A program made the translations under genes and the position numbers. A DNA stretch of 64,000 nt, taken from Oegoconia quadripuncta. Taxonomy: Eukaryota; Arthropoda; Insecta; Lepidoptera; Autostichidae. Positions 23,796 through 31,467 of the stretch are shown in pieces; position 1 is the first letter of the stretch, and the number at the start of each line of letters is the position of its first letter. Location: positions 17,857,124-17,921,123 of the forward strand of contig OX438741.1 of the NCBI GenBank assembly GCA_949316235.1, read 5' to 3'. The notes under the pieces were generated by a model that was not told the origin of the DNA, did not search any database, and saw only the letters and a program-made list of their open reading frames with translations.

Positions 23796-25405
23796 ACAGT
23801 TTTTAAGTTTCATTAAAACCACGTTAAAATAAACAGAAGGTAGACCTAAATTCAATAATATAATAAAGTTTATTATATAATGTTGTAATTTGTAAGCTAA
23901 TGATGTGAACAAAAGAAATTACTTAATTTTATACACAAGGAATCGCCAATTATAAATTAACGGTCATTTTACAATTCGACAATGCACTAAATTGCATCAA
24001 TCGCACATGCGATTGTACATGCGAATACCTAAGTACAGCAACATACATATGTTGTTCTACTTAGGTACTTTTCAGGAAGGCAAGGTTGCTGACGGTCATG
24101 CCTGGTGAAATATTTGGATGACTGAATGGGCGATAAAATGCATTGACCGTAATTTGTAATAAATAATGCAGCGTAAGAAATGCGGTAAGTATGTCGGATG
24201 AGTTATTTGATGTTTATATACAGACGAGTGTTTCCGAAGCAGTTTAGTTCAGTTTATGTACAGCCTGACACAGAAAACCCTACGTAATACAAATTAAGTG
24301 TTTTCATAAAATCATGAACGTTTTGGTATAGTTTTTTATTTCTTACTCACAGCAATTACTGAGCTCAACGTGTGACCCACGAATGCCCCTGAAACTCGAG
24401 GGGAAATTTACAAGACCATCATAAGACCTGTCACCAAGATCTGAATGTTGGGCAATGAAAGAGACGGATGAAAGTAGAATGCATGTGGCAGAGATGGGAA
24501 TGCTAAGATGGATGTGTGGTGTGACTAGAATGGATAAGATCAGGAATTAGTATATCAGAGGAAATCTGAAAGTGGCACCAATAACGGAAGAGTTGAGGAG
24601 TAGGTTAGCATGGTTTGGGCAGATTATGAGGAGGGATGAAAGGCACGTAACGAGGCGAGTGCTAAGTATGAATGTGGAGGGATACAGAGGTAGTGGAAGA
24701 TCGAAGAAGGTGTGGGTAGACTGCGTGAGGAATGATATGTGTGTGAAAGGGGTGAGTACGGAGATGACGGCTGATAGAGGAGAGTGGAAGAGAAGACATG
24801 TGGTGCCGAGTGCCGACCCCACCAAGAGTGGGATAAGGGCAGGAGTATGATGATGAATTACTGAGTTGAACAATATACTAAAAGTACTGTTGATCAAAGT
24901 AAAATATTAATGATTATTATTATTTATTTTATTTTGTATTATAACGGGGTGTAAAGGCTGTTTCAGAGTGTACAACGGGTTAGTACTTGGACGTTAAGTG
25001 AAGATGGGGTCGCAGTTGGAAGGAACTGGATTACGGGATGTTGCACGGAGAGAAAGAGAATTTACATTATTACTTACATAGATTCCCCGAACGCATTCCA
25101 AGCCGAATTTATTTTAGTTTAGTTTTTTAGTTTAGTTTATTTATTTTTCAAAAAAATAATTACAAGTAACAGTCTAATACTAAAGTGCTTATAAATTCTA
25201 ATGCTTGGACTCTTATCCTCAAACTAGGTCAAACCTGTATCTTGAGGATCAGTTCCTTCCCTATGCACATAGGTAGCAAATATTTGAATTATACACTTAA
25301 AATTTATTCGTATTACCTATCATCCAAGCATATTAAACAGCAGCCGGAGTCAGATTATCTGACAAAAACTATGCCCGTTACCGTTGTACCGTATGACCCG
25401 TTATG

Positions 25406-25447
<42 letters not shown>

Positions 25448-28400
25448 AAAAAAACTATGTGCAGAGGTCTAATTAAAAAAAATGTGATATAAAAGCCCAG
25501 GAACGTTAAGTTTGTTTCCTTTGTATTAGCATGCATTCGAATTTTGAATATAATAGACGCATAATTTTCATTTGATTGGTAATAACTTTAAGATTTATAA
25601 ATATTTGCATTGCATGCCATTAAAAGTGACGGAAAATCAAAATCAAAAATATTTTATTCAATGTAGGATACAAAAATATCACTTATTGAAAGTCAGCATG
25701 TTATTTTTTTTTTAAACTACATCGCTTCACAAGGTGTTATGGTTAGGGAGAAGAAGCGACAAGAAACTCCGCACCGGAATAGGTGATGTAACCTTTTCAA
25801 TAGCAAATAAATCATTTTTATTTGCTATCAAAACACAGATATGCTCATTAAGACCCCTTACCCCTTAATAAATCGATCTTGAAACTGAGATCGCCTCTCA
25901 GTCGCCATACAATTTTTTTGATACTAGTTTAACTTGCAACAGATTCTTAAGCGTCAACTTGAGGTGATCTCAATCTTGAGAACGGTTTATTAATATGGAC
26001 CTTAGTGTAGTTCATACTAATGGTATACCTAATTTGTATGAATAATCGAAATTTTTTTGATCGAATTCCACTATGGTTCCTTTGAGAAAGTTGTTCATAA
26101 TCAAGAGTGGCGTGAGTTAATGGGAATTACACGAATTCAAATTCACTCTGAATACAAAATTTCATCCAAATATGTTCATCCGTTTCGCCATGATCGAGCA
26201 ACAAACAAACCGCCTCCGTGGCTCAATGTAAACAACATTGGGTTTACGATTCGGAGGGCGCGGGTTCGATCCCCAGCGGGGTACATGTTTAAGTACTCGG
26301 TTTGGTTGGTGGTAGGGCATTTTAAATGTCCGCCTGGCTAGCTACCACCATCTTATCTAAATCTGCCGCCAAGCAGCAATGTCGTGTTCCGGTTGTCAGA
26401 GATAAGATAGCCAGTCCCCCAAATGTGTTGGGGTTTCCGGGTCAGTACGCTTCCATCTTCGACCTCATCTTCACTTAACATCAGGTGTGATTGAGGTCAA
26501 GTACCAACCCGTTATGCATAAAAAAAACGTCCAAACTTTCGAATTTATAATAATAATATGTTAACTAATATTTTATTTCGGAACATTTCGATGATATAAA
26601 CAAGCATTGGTATGACCAGCTGGGCGATGTTCAATTTATCATACCTTAGCCTGTTTGAAGGCATCCTGATCAGAAGCCACAGGGAACGCCACGTTGAGCC
26701 TCGCGTTTTTGGTCAACCACTCCCCGGTGCCCGTGGAGTACCCTCGGAGGTTGGGATTGAACTCCTTGATGATATTCGGCAGAGTGAGGAAATCGCGCCA
26801 CGTGCCGTCGCCCCCTGCAATAAGTTGATGTGACTATTTTATTGGAAGAACACATTTTTATTGTTATTACGTAACATTGCGAACACAAAGTACAAATATT
26901 TTTTTTTTTAAACTATAGAAAATCGAATATGGGTTGAAGGAATGTATTGGTTGGTGGTAGGGCATTTTAAATGTCCGCCTGGCTAGCTACCACCATCTTA
27001 TCTAAATCTGCCGCCAAGCAACAATGTTAATAGCATTGTTGTGTTCCGGTTGTCAGAGATAAGATAGCTAGTCCCCCAAATGTGTTGCGGTTCCCGGTCA
27101 GTACGCTTCCACCTTCGACCTCATCTTCACTTAACATCAGGTGTGATTGAGGTCAAGTACGAACCCGTCGTGCATAAAAGAAATAAAAAAAATATGGTTG
27201 TAAATATCTATCTGAAAAGTCAAAAACAAGACGAAATAACTGTTTCAGGGCGGAATCGGAGGCCTCTGCGGTTCCTCGTACGTAACATTCTTTGAAGAAC
27301 TTGACCTGAGCTCTGCTCTGCGCTTCTATCTCAATCAATCAATCAATCAAGTACCCTTTATTGCAGAAAAATTCTACAATGCACTTCATAAATATAGCTT
27401 CAAAATAATAATAATTGTACAACCAGGCGGTCTTATTTCTACCAGACAACCTTTGGGTAGAGGAAAAAGTAGAACGGGATAAAAGCAAGTAGGTTGTGCA
27501 CCAATGACTTAAAAAAATATAAAATAATAGATAATAAACATACAATAAACGAGGTAATGCTGCCAGTCTTTTGGGTACACTTCCTTATGGTACGGACCTC
27601 GAGCACGTTTTCTACCTTTCTTAATTTTGAAAGGTAGAGAACGTGTTCTTGTCTGCTCCCGTGTTTTTCTTTTTCCCTTTTTTTTCTGTAGGTAGTTAGC
27701 TCCTTTTTTCTAAGTTATGCTCTTTATTATGTATGTTATAGTTAAATAAATTTCCTAGTGATAAACATACATTATGTTAGATATGAACATCAACTTACAT
27801 GCAATGATAGTGTAAAATATACATACATATATAGTGATAAATTATTATATATACATATACAATATATGTGACACCAAACAAAGAAAATATTGGATACTAT
27901 AATCAAGTCTCAGAACCACGAATATGGTAACAGTCAAGACGCTATCTATTCGTGATTGCTCTATATGGGGCCAGCATATTTAATTGATGTAGTTTTATAT
28001 GCAGCAATCCTCAATACAGCAAAATGTAGGTATGCTAAACGAAATCACTATGTCACAATGAATAAATAAATTCATCTAAATGAATAGTTTCACGTCCAAC
28101 AATTTTACTATAATATTATACATAAGCAGTTAGTAACACGCGAAAAAACTATTGTCCCGTATAATTAATAAGCTGGTACTCATCTCGTTAGATATTTAGG
28201 GTTCCTCACTTGTGAGGAATTCAAATTACCTACCCAGTCTTACATCGACTTTACTACAGCAACTACGTTTTTCTCAATTCAAAGAAATAAATAAAGAATA
28301 AAGTAACTCTATGTTTCTACTTTTTGGTGTAAAGTCCCTTTGTCGTCTTTTACGACATCCACGGGAATTGATTAGTTTTCAAATTATGACAAACTAAATG

Positions 28401-31095
28401 AAATTAAAAACGTATCATGCTCAAATCGGGGACGTCTTAAAGAAAGGCCAAGTCAAGAGTACCCTAAACCGACGAGCATGTATGAACAACCTTATGAGAG
28501 TGAAGGAAGCCGAAGAGCTGTGTGGATCGTAGCAAGTGGAAGTCTGTGGTCTCTGCCTACCCCTACGGGAAACAGGCGTGACATTATGTATGTATGTATG
28601 TAAATGAAATTGAGTAAATAATATGGAATGGTATACCCAAGGTGGAAGCAACAACCGCCTCCGTGGCTCAATGTAAACAACATAGGGTTTTCGAATCGGA
28701 GGTCGCGCGTTCGATCCCCAGCGGGGTACATGTTTATAACTCGGTTTGGTTGGTGGTAGCATTTTAAATGTCCGCCTGGCTAGCTACAACCATCTTATCT
28801 AAATCTGTCGCCAAACAGCAACGTTAATAGCATTGTTGTGTTCCGGTTGTCAGAGATAAGATAGCCAGTCCCCCAAATGTGTTGGGGTTTCCGGGCAAGT
28901 ACGCTTCCACCTTCATTTTCACTTAACATCAGGTATGATTGACAGGAACTATAGCCGAAGTCAGCTGATAATTGTTGGACTTCCGTACTAAAGGTGGTAT
29001 CGAATGGTTTACTTTGTATGGGTCGAAAATATTTTCATCGAATTCGGCTATGGTTCCTAGTGGAGTTGCCCTGGCGGCAGGCGCCGCGCTGGCGTGGCTG
29101 CGGACGATTACCGAGGGGTACCCGTGGCCACGCCGTTTCGGTGCGCGCGGAGGAACACCGAGGGGTTTTTAGTGGGTAGGACCGCTCCCGTCTGGAGCGG
29201 TGAGTCCCACATATCCTCGCCGCTGACCCCCGTCAGCGGCGCGTCGAAGGCATAAATGTGTTTTCCCCACGTCAAAAAAAAAAAAAAAATGGTTCCTAGT
29301 GAAAAGTTGTTCGTAATCAGGCGTACAAAAGACTAGCTTGCCGCCCGCGGCTACGCCTGCATGGAATAACTTTATCGCGGAAATTTATTTATCCCGCGGG
29401 AACTACTCACGTTATCGGGATAAAAAGTATCCTATGTCTTAACCCAGTGTATATTCTACCTGTATACCAAATTTCATCCAAATCCCTTCAGCCCTTTCGC
29501 CGTGATTGAACAACAAACAAACAAACATCCAAACTATCGCATTAATAATATTAGTTAGATGTGCAGAACCATCAAGGCGTAAGTCGTATCTTGATTAATA
29601 AAGACAGAAGAAATATCAAACGTAATATTTCCATTGTGGAGTTTTTAAAACAACCGTTTACTCTCTGAAAGTGGGGCGCGGGAGCTCCGTAGGCTTCATT
29701 GTTGCAATTTTGGCAACCTTCATGTGTATGTGAAGTGTGTTTTAAGCTCGCGTAAGTGTCAGCTAATGGATTTAACAAACGCAGCTTACGTGATTGTACT
29801 TAGAATTTGCTTTATTGCCTAAACATTATGTAGCTTAACCGCCTCCGTGGCTCAATGTTAACAACATTGGGTTTACGATTAGTAGGTCGCGGGTTCGATC
29901 CCCAGCGGGGTACATGTTTAAGTACTCGGTTGGTGGTAGGGCATTTTAAAATGTCCTCCTGGCTAGCTACCACCATTTTATCTAAATCTGCCGCTAAGTA
30001 GCAATGTTAATAGCATTGTTGTCTTCCGGTTGTCAGAGATAAGATAGCCAGTCCCCCAAATGTGTTGGGGTTTCCGGGTCAGTACGGTTCCACGTTCGAC
30101 CTCATCTTCACTTAACATCAGGTGTGATTGAGGTCAAGTACCAACCCGTCGTGCATAAAAAAAAACATTTAAAAGTTTCATCATCATCAGGCGAAACACG
30201 TCCACTGCTGGACAAAGGTCTCCTCCAAAGATCTCCACAACGATCGGCCCCGCGCTGCCCGCATCCAGCAGCTTCCCGCGATCTTTACTAAATCGTCGGT
30301 CCACCTCGTGGGAGGTCTACCCACCACTCGAGAACCTTTCTGCCCCAACGGCCGTCGGTCCCACCCACTCAATGTGTCCCGCCCACTGCCACTTAAGTTT
30401 GGCAATTCTTCGGGCTATATCGGTCACCTTGGCTCTCCTGGGGATGTCCTCATACCTGATCTGATCCCGCAGGGCGACAACGAGCATAGCTCTCTCCATT
30501 GCCTTTTGCGTGAGCTTGACCCTTCTTATGAGGCCCATAGTGAACGATCATGTTTCAGTTCCTTAAGTTACTGGCAACACACACTGATCAAAGACTTTCA
30601 TCTTGAGATATTGTGGTTTAGGACGAACCGTTCGCCATTGAAACGAGCAAATCTATAGTTATATTTTTATGGAAAGTTCCGTTCCAGAGACATGGAAAGT
30701 CGCTTTTTACGACACATACGGGACGGGATGGGTTGGTTCTGTCCTTTTGAAGTGTCGAAACCACCCAGCACTATGTAATAAGTTTGCTTATTCGTTATGT
30801 ACCTTAGTGTCCGAAATGTTTATTTGTATTCACACTAACCTGCGCACCAGGACACACCACGGTATTCCACAAAAGCTCCCAGCGCGAACTCCTCCAGCGC
30901 CCCACTGCCGGCCACCAAGGAGTCCCCGATAGCCGCCACCACCTCTATATCTCCTGGCCGGAGCTTGTGCACCGATGTGGGGGGCGAGGAGCTGCGGCCG
31001 AATGGTAGTGAGTCCTGGCAGAAGAATGGAGTGGTGGGGGCTATAGCGCGCTGCCGACGGATCTGTGATTTGCGATGAGGGTACCGGACTTGCCA
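13159..31095 (-). CDS. Phospholipase B1-like SGNH/GDSL lipase gene (six joined exons, 5' end missing)
   Basis: Predicted secreted or membrane-attached phospholipase B1-type esterase, cleaving acyl chains from glycerophospholipids. The joined exons (31095-30840, 26814-26645, 20360-20144, 14674-14529, 13960-13792, 13325-13159) total 1125 nt including the stop. All internal phases agree, so 374 residues read through without a break. Family landmarks in order: PTSVHKLRPGDI then AAIGDSLVAG (block I, nucleophile Ser), YRGVSW, LPNIIKEFNP, the glycine-rich GYSTGTG, ITVFIGANDLC (block III Asn), the cysteine pair region MHSLFCSCF, SGRYDTREDFTVVVQPF, HDCFHFS (block V Asp and His) and WNNLLEPVG. The C-terminus, GRQPL, is hydrophilic, with no obvious anchor. 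A Pro-rich insert (NAPLPPTQPLPL) precedes the catalytic His block. Upstream exon(s) encoding the signal peptide and start were not securely found. Introns carry SINEs, LINE ends and duplicated-element copy A. Confidence 0.93.
13478..13556 (-). mobile_element. RTE/LINE 3' end fragment in PLB1 intron
   Basis: On the minus strand it carries gtcaggatcgtagcaagtgg and tctgtggtctctgcc. This is the same unit as at 28404-28612, where the LINE C-terminus is longer. Confidence 0.65.
13792..13960 (-). CDS. PLB1-like exon with catalytic DxxH (block V)
   Basis: 169 nt from acceptor ttatttcag to donor gtaaga. It starts VDSGRYDTREDFTVVVQPF and ends HDCFHFSQKGHAL plus one base. The Asp and His of HDCFH are the remaining catalytic residues of the SGNH triad. 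Between them lies a Pro/Leu-rich loop (PLPPTQPLPLV) that differs in composition from the flanking conserved blocks. Confidence 0.95.
14101..14430 (-). mobile_element. tRNA-derived SINE family S3
   Basis: Minus-strand order: aaccgcctccgtggctcaat (A box), gcgggttcgatccccagcgg (B box), ggtggtagggcattttaaat, ccaccatcttatctaaatct, agagataagt, cctcatcttcacttt and an A-rich tail. It lies in a PLB1 intron, and at least ten relatives occur in the window. Confidence 0.93.
14529..14674 (-). CDS. PLB1-like exon, Cys-rich FCSCF segment
   Basis: 146 nt from acceptor cgttccag to donor gtgggt. It reads DVSVSVRVLRPFMCRMMHSL, FCSCFHRGGGELEELVRMSR and LYQKAESML. The donor choice CTG|GTGGGT (rather than one base later) is fixed by the next exon: only this phase gives ESML-VDSGRYDT without a stop. 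Confidence 0.92.
14782..15023 (+). mobile_element. SINE S1, near full length
   Basis: Head gacgaccgattggtgtagtg, B box ggttgcgggtacgaatctcg, body through gggactagatgattgctgtg, tail tatttatttatttatt. The preceding 51 bp (14731-14781) recurs inverted beside the S1 copy at 34676-34821. Confidence 0.93.
15073..15415 (-). mobile_element. tRNA-derived SINE family S4
   Basis: Contains the S4 landmarks in minus orientation: gccaggaaacatcgcatgca, cctttgaatttttatatctc, ggtttcctcacgatgttttc and a B-box-containing ggcctgtctgggaatcgaac. Other copies are at 37697, 51470 and 55765. Confidence 0.85.
15421..15508 (+). mobile_element. LINE 3' tail, (TTTGA)n
   Basis: Matches the end of 6690-6840: gtgacgttttcaagtgataa, then attttgatttgatttgattt. 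Confidence 0.6.
15566..15640 (-). mobile_element. LINE end with (TATC)n tail, abutting the duplicated element
   Basis: Has gatagatgatagataaatcg and cagtcacacacataccatta, as at 10705. It stops one base before duplicated-element copy A begins, so copy A may have inserted into or truncated this repeat. Confidence 0.55.
15642..16262. repeat. Long inverted repeat inside copy A
   Basis: The left arm (15642-15863) is the reverse complement of the right arm (16034-16262), apart from a short deletion near 15740. The 170-bp spacer holds the first half of the LANCL exon. The right arm continues from the exon's second half, so the arm sequence itself derives from the captured gene. Confidence 0.92.
15958..16090 (+). 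pseudogene. Captured LanC-like (LANCL) exon fragment, copy A
   Basis: The plus-strand frame reads GFIKPTIDWLLNQRFPSGNF, PSSLRSGSGDRLV and QWCHGAPGFVP. LanC-like proteins carry a W-C-H-G-(A/S)-P-G motif whose Cys and His belong to the zinc/glutathione site, preceded by a helix and a linker of this kind. The frame begins after a possible acceptor (acgttag) and is closed by a stop upstream, as expected for an exon bounded by intron remnant. It is opposite in strand to PLB1 and isolated, so it cannot make a LANCL protein here. Confidence 0.75.
16270..16458 (-). pseudogene. OTU-type protease N-terminal fragment, copy A (stop codon)
   Basis: The minus strand reads MSIILKDDDELSG, then TAA, then QVVGMPKDGSCLFHSISFL and VYGRTDS. 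The DG-x-C-LF(H/R) motif is the catalytic Asp/Cys segment of OTU cysteine proteases, several of which are encoded by transposons, including Helitrons/Helentrons. The frame runs into the palindrome and ends. Copy B has Tyr in place of the stop. Confidence 0.65.
16273..16319. repeat. Perfect 21-bp palindrome
   Basis: tttgtagaaacgtgggcata is followed five bases after the arm by its reverse complement, ending at tctacaaa. It joins the inverted arms to the OTU fragment. Repeated at 57214-57260 in copy B. Confidence 0.93.
17542..17808 (-). CDS. Unidentified ORF in duplicated element, copy A
   Basis: An 88-codon frame whose first 70 residues are identical in copy B (59004-58783). It begins MVQWPHKGKTIKTR, has a charged middle (LEYLVTLIRKHKSPTKLLEI) and KKYSTWWAASFDVKNRR, and ends SDEEPS before the copies diverge. 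No domain was recognised. It could be a captured exon or element-encoded, or a chance open frame. Confidence 0.3.
   Translation of the reverse strand: MVQWPHKGKTIKTRIIEDLEYLVTLIRKHKSPTKLLEIDIYRLYKKYSTWWAASFDVKNRRSEVSDEEPSAGLSCIRDMVMPPSTIGT
18113..18132. repeat. Terminal GC hairpin, 4-nt loop
   Basis: gggggcac-tgcc-gtgccccc, four bases from the end of copy A. An alternative stem pairs tacggcagtg (from 18081) with cactgccgtg. This is the only strongly GC-rich part of the element. Confidence 0.9.
18262..18795. mobile_element. MITE family C, expanded copy
   Basis: The left end gcggagtgtgaattttattt..cttaactttactac and right end cgaacgcgatggtaaagtta..acaaaacccacacttcgc are inverted to one another. 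The compact relative at 62032-62226 has the same ends, so ~340 bp of extra sequence (including an aataaacgattcttattctt tail-like end near 18661) sits inside this copy. Confidence 0.65.
18796..19395. other. PLB1 intron sequence, nothing recognised
   Basis: AT-rich, no additional exon between the PLB1 exons at 14674 and 20144. Confidence 0.4.
19396..19740 (-). mobile_element. SINE S3, full length
   Basis: All S3 landmarks from the A box (aaccgcctccgtggctcaat, ends 19740) to the tail (poly-T on the plus strand from 19396). Lies in a PLB1 intron. Confidence 0.93.
19862..19950. repeat. 21-bp tandem repeat, ~4 units
   Basis: The unit tatggttctgtacaatgtatt is repeated with a single G/A change in the first unit. 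It gives a 7-residue periodicity in any frame. Confidence 0.93.
20144..20360 (-). CDS. PLB1-like exon with GxND block III
   Basis: 217 nt after acceptor tttctcag, ending VPVL plus one base before gtgagt. It encodes ILVARMQ, HWKMITVFIGANDLCSASCL (GAND supplies the oxyanion-hole Asn) and the amphipathic ARKLAKALDYFHTHLPRTII. The two cysteines after GAND match the disulfide pair usual in this family. Strong consensus splice sites at both ends. Confidence 0.95.
20365..20862. other. PLB1 intron start and mariner 5' flank
   Basis: No exon seen. The 5' end of the mariner copy should lie here, but a terminal inverted repeat could not be assigned with confidence. Confidence 0.4.
20863..21417 (+). mobile_element. 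Mariner transposase, mori subfamily, C-terminally truncated
   Basis: An ORF of 184 codons from the ATG at 20863, chosen because family proteins begin M-D-x-(I/L)-Q-V-I-MEYE(F/Y)RRG. The first ~110 residues are the paired helix-turn-helix DNA-binding domain (AAQAARNIND; QLAATFDVSVKTILVHLRQI). LNRIVTCDEKW contains the first catalytic Asp. It continues ASWLDHGSAPKQCPKRKLTH and then stops at TAG. The segment with the second and third catalytic Asp (HxDNARPH and the downstream D) is absent, consistent with an internal deletion. The retained half could bind DNA but not transpose. It sits within a PLB1 intron, opposite in strand. Confidence 0.9.
21741..21843 (-). mobile_element. SINE S3, head half only
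   Basis: Runs from taccaccaaccaaaccgagt to ccacggagacgg and includes the B box. It interrupts a family R-like repeat (aactcggctatggatccttt at its left). Confidence 0.8.
21925..22033 (+). mobile_element. LINE 3' end (CR1-like family L54)
   Basis: Contains cttgagatcgcgtgcttcat, the same end as 53698-54324 (gatcgcgtgcttcatctccg), then ccatcaggtgagattatggt and an A-run. Confidence 0.75.
22034..22448. other. PLB1 intron sequence, nothing recognised
   Basis: No exon or repeat assigned. Confidence 0.35.
22449..22716 (-). mobile_element. SINE S2
   Basis: S2 landmarks: cagcgccatctagatccgca, gtggataccagatggttgat, ttcgaaaccgcaaccttttg (B box with one change) and the head ctaaccattacaccaaacag. Confidence 0.9.
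22840..22945. repeat. Dispersed repeat Q fragment
   Basis: ttgcccaggatcttgcacgg and gacattgcctcgttgaatat resemble 55028-55084 and the left part of 5510-5588. Too short to classify. Confidence 0.45.
22946..23719. other. PLB1 intron with a repeat P fragment
   Basis: About 23180-23300 carries repeat P landmarks (actggatgagtttttttgag, ggtattggcataggtagttt). The remainder is unassigned. Confidence 0.45.
23720..23793. repeat. (ATT)n microsatellite
   Basis: About 24 perfect trinucleotide units. Confidence 0.97.
24027..24066. repeat. 20-bp near-perfect inverted repeat
   Basis: acctaagtacagcaacatac faces atatgttgttctacttaggt (mirror image with few mismatches, no loop). Confidence 0.8.
24390..24853 (+). 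mobile_element. LINE (RTE-like) RT C-terminus, dead
   Basis: In-frame pieces read TIIRPVT, MHVAEMGMLRWMCGVTRMDK and then, in an open stretch from 24572, APITEELRSRLAWFGQIMRR followed by DERHVTRRVLSMNVEGYRG and GRSKKVWVDCVRNDM. This RLxWFGHxMRR..GRxKKxWxDC layout is the tail of ORF2 in several LINE clades. Stops in the upstream part and missing codons mark it as an inactive 5'-truncated insertion inside a PLB1 intron. Confidence 0.8.
25397..25442 (+). repeat. S3-like 3' end with long poly(A)
   Basis: gacccgttatgcataaaa leads into a ~35-base A run. This matches the terminal 20 bases of SINE S3. Confidence 0.6.
25637..25830 (-). mobile_element. CR1-like LINE 3' end
   Basis: The plus strand begins aaaatcaaaatcaaaaatat (reverse of an (ATTTTG)n tail) and includes agaagcgacaagaaactccg. 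The minus-strand version of that block, ggtttcttgcgccgcttctt, occurs after the CR1 ORF end at 37540. Confidence 0.65.
25860..26006. mobile_element. MITE family H, eroded copy
   Basis: The right end is ctcaatcttgagaacggttt then attaatatggacctta, like the H terminus. The left end is diverged. Confidence 0.6.
26045..26575 (-). repeat. Repeat R split by a SINE
   Basis: Family R parts at 26045-26207 (aaaatttcatccaaatatgt) and 26528-26575 (gtccaaactttcgaatttat) are separated by SINE S3. Confidence 0.6.
26208..26527 (+). mobile_element. SINE S3 nested in repeat R
   Basis: Complete from aaccgcctccgtggctcaat to gttatgcataaaaaaa. Confidence 0.93.
26645..26814 (-). CDS. PLB1-like exon, LPNIIKEFNP block
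   Basis: 170 nt between ttattgcag and gtatga. It opens with the last two bases of a Gly codon and reads GDGTWRDFLTLPNIIKEFNP, then GYSTGTGEW, ARLNVAFPVA and FKQAK, ending in phase 0. These match the conserved region between GDSL block I and the GxND block in PLB1 enzymes. SINE S3 copies sit in both flanking introns (26208-26527, 26946-27190). Confidence 0.93.
26946..27193 (+). mobile_element. SINE S3 lacking its tRNA head
   Basis: Starts at ttggtggtagggcattttaa and runs to cgtcgtgcataaaag. It is only ~130 bp from the PLB1 exon at 26645-26814. Confidence 0.9.
27328..27545 (-). mobile_element. LINE 3' end with (TTGA)n tail
   Basis: The plus strand starts tcaatcaatcaatcaatcaa then gtaccctttattgcag, the reverse of a LINE polyadenylation end. 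The internal ggcggtcttatttct resembles the 40634-40740 copy. Confidence 0.65.
27603..27647. repeat. 17-bp hairpin, 1 mismatch
   Basis: cacgttttctacctttc and gaaaggtagagaacgtg are separated by ttaatttt. Confidence 0.85.
27660..28403. other. PLB1 intron sequence, nothing recognised
   Basis: AT-rich. A short block near 28331-28375 (gtccctttgtcgtcttttac..ccacggg) is shared with 36163-36195 and is probably repeat-derived. Confidence 0.4.
28404..28612 (+). mobile_element. LINE ORF2 C-terminal end with (ATGT)n tail
   Basis: The translation DVLKKGQVKSTLNRRACMNN and VKEAEELC ends in a frame change before gcaagtggaagtctgtggtc. The 3' tail is tatgtatgtatgtatgt. A minus-strand piece of the same family lies at 13478. 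Confidence 0.75.
28653..28941 (+). mobile_element. SINE S3
   Basis: From aaccgcctccgtggctcaat to aacatcaggtatgattgac. Small internal deletions, no A-tail. Confidence 0.92.
28960..29545 (-). repeat. Repeat R copy hosting a LINE insertion
   Basis: Family R sequence at about 28960-29062 and 29302-29545 (accaaatttcatccaaatcc, acatccaaactatcgcatta), interrupted by 29063-29288. Confidence 0.7.
29063..29288 (+). mobile_element. 5'-truncated LINE (R1-like 3' end) with target duplication
   Basis: A GC-rich segment with an open frame ending TPRGF, a stem (gaccgctcccgtctggagcg), and a poly(A) tail (29273-29288). A 13-bp direct repeat atggttcctagtg flanks it (29050-29062 and 29289-29301). The base composition contrasts sharply with the AT-rich host. 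Confidence 0.88.
29837..30166 (+). mobile_element. SINE S3, full length
   Basis: All landmarks present, with an A-tail ending at 30166. The next element, the RTE 3' end, begins ~10 bp further on. Confidence 0.93.
30180..30558 (-). mobile_element. RTE-type LINE ORF2 C-terminus, frameshifted
   Basis: Minus-strand frames give MGLIRRVKLTQKAMERAMLV, RIAKLKWQWAGHIEWVG and, after a frame shift, GSRVVGRPPTRWTDDLVKIA then RSLWRSLEETFVQQW. This is the standard RTE ORF2 tail (LKWxWAGHI..GRPxxRWxDDLxK.A). It is the last TE before the PLB1 GDSL exon on this side. It is dead through the frameshift and 5' truncation. Confidence 0.88.
30840..31095 (-). CDS. PLB1-like exon with GDSL block I
   Basis: 256 nt, beginning TGGCAAGTCC after a pyrimidine-rich acceptor (tttctttttcag) and ending ..TGC GCA G before gttagt. 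It encodes a basic pre-region (VRYPHRKSQIRRQR), a cysteine (FFCQDSLPFG), then PTSVHKLRPGDI, AAIGDSLVAG with the nucleophilic Ser, and YRGVSWC. It starts in phase 0 and ends with one base of a Gly codon, which is completed by the next exon. The missing upstream exon must therefore end in phase 0. Confidence 0.93.
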
Positions 31096-31382
31096 CTGAA
31101 AAAGAAATTATTATTATTAGGACCCCATACTGTCCCACTGCTAAGGTAATTAAAAAGAAACTGCAATAGTGAAATCTCTTCCTTGGAACTTTTGTATGGG
31201 ACGTCAGAAATTATTTATATACATGTCGTAGATCGCGATAAATTAGAGATAGAATTCATTAGTCAAACGGTCAACTGACTATCATAATACGCGGTTAATG
31301 GGAAGTAAATCTGGTGGCGCTGGTATCGCCGGAAACGGTGCGGTGATGACGTTGACAGTAATATAAGGTCTGCACATCGAAA

Positions 31383-31467
31383 ATGGCGGGGACTTTGCTA
31401 CCAGCCTTCAAAGGAGTCGGTGCTCCACTGAACATTCAACATTATCACCGACGCTTGGAAGAATCCG
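31383..31467 (+). CDS. Possible 5' coding exon, unidentified
   Basis: A good start context (gaaaATGGCG) opens 28 codons, MAGTLLPAFKGVGAPL then NIQHYHRRLEES, ending at a near-ideal donor G|GTGAGT. It lies ~290 bp upstream of the first resolved PLB1 exon, on the opposite strand. No downstream partner exon was found and the sequence was not recognised. It may be a captured exon or chance. Confidence 0.25.

Noticed and set aside
24547..24897. 116-residue minus-strand ORF with Ser/Leu/His-rich sequence
   Set aside because: Antisense of the LINE ORF2 tail at 24390-24853, which has the recognisable motifs.
30830..31138. 102-residue minus-strand ORF (Pro/Arg/Gly-rich)
   Set aside because: Wrong frame of the PLB1 GDSL exon. 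The neighbouring frame encodes GDSLVAG and splices in phase.
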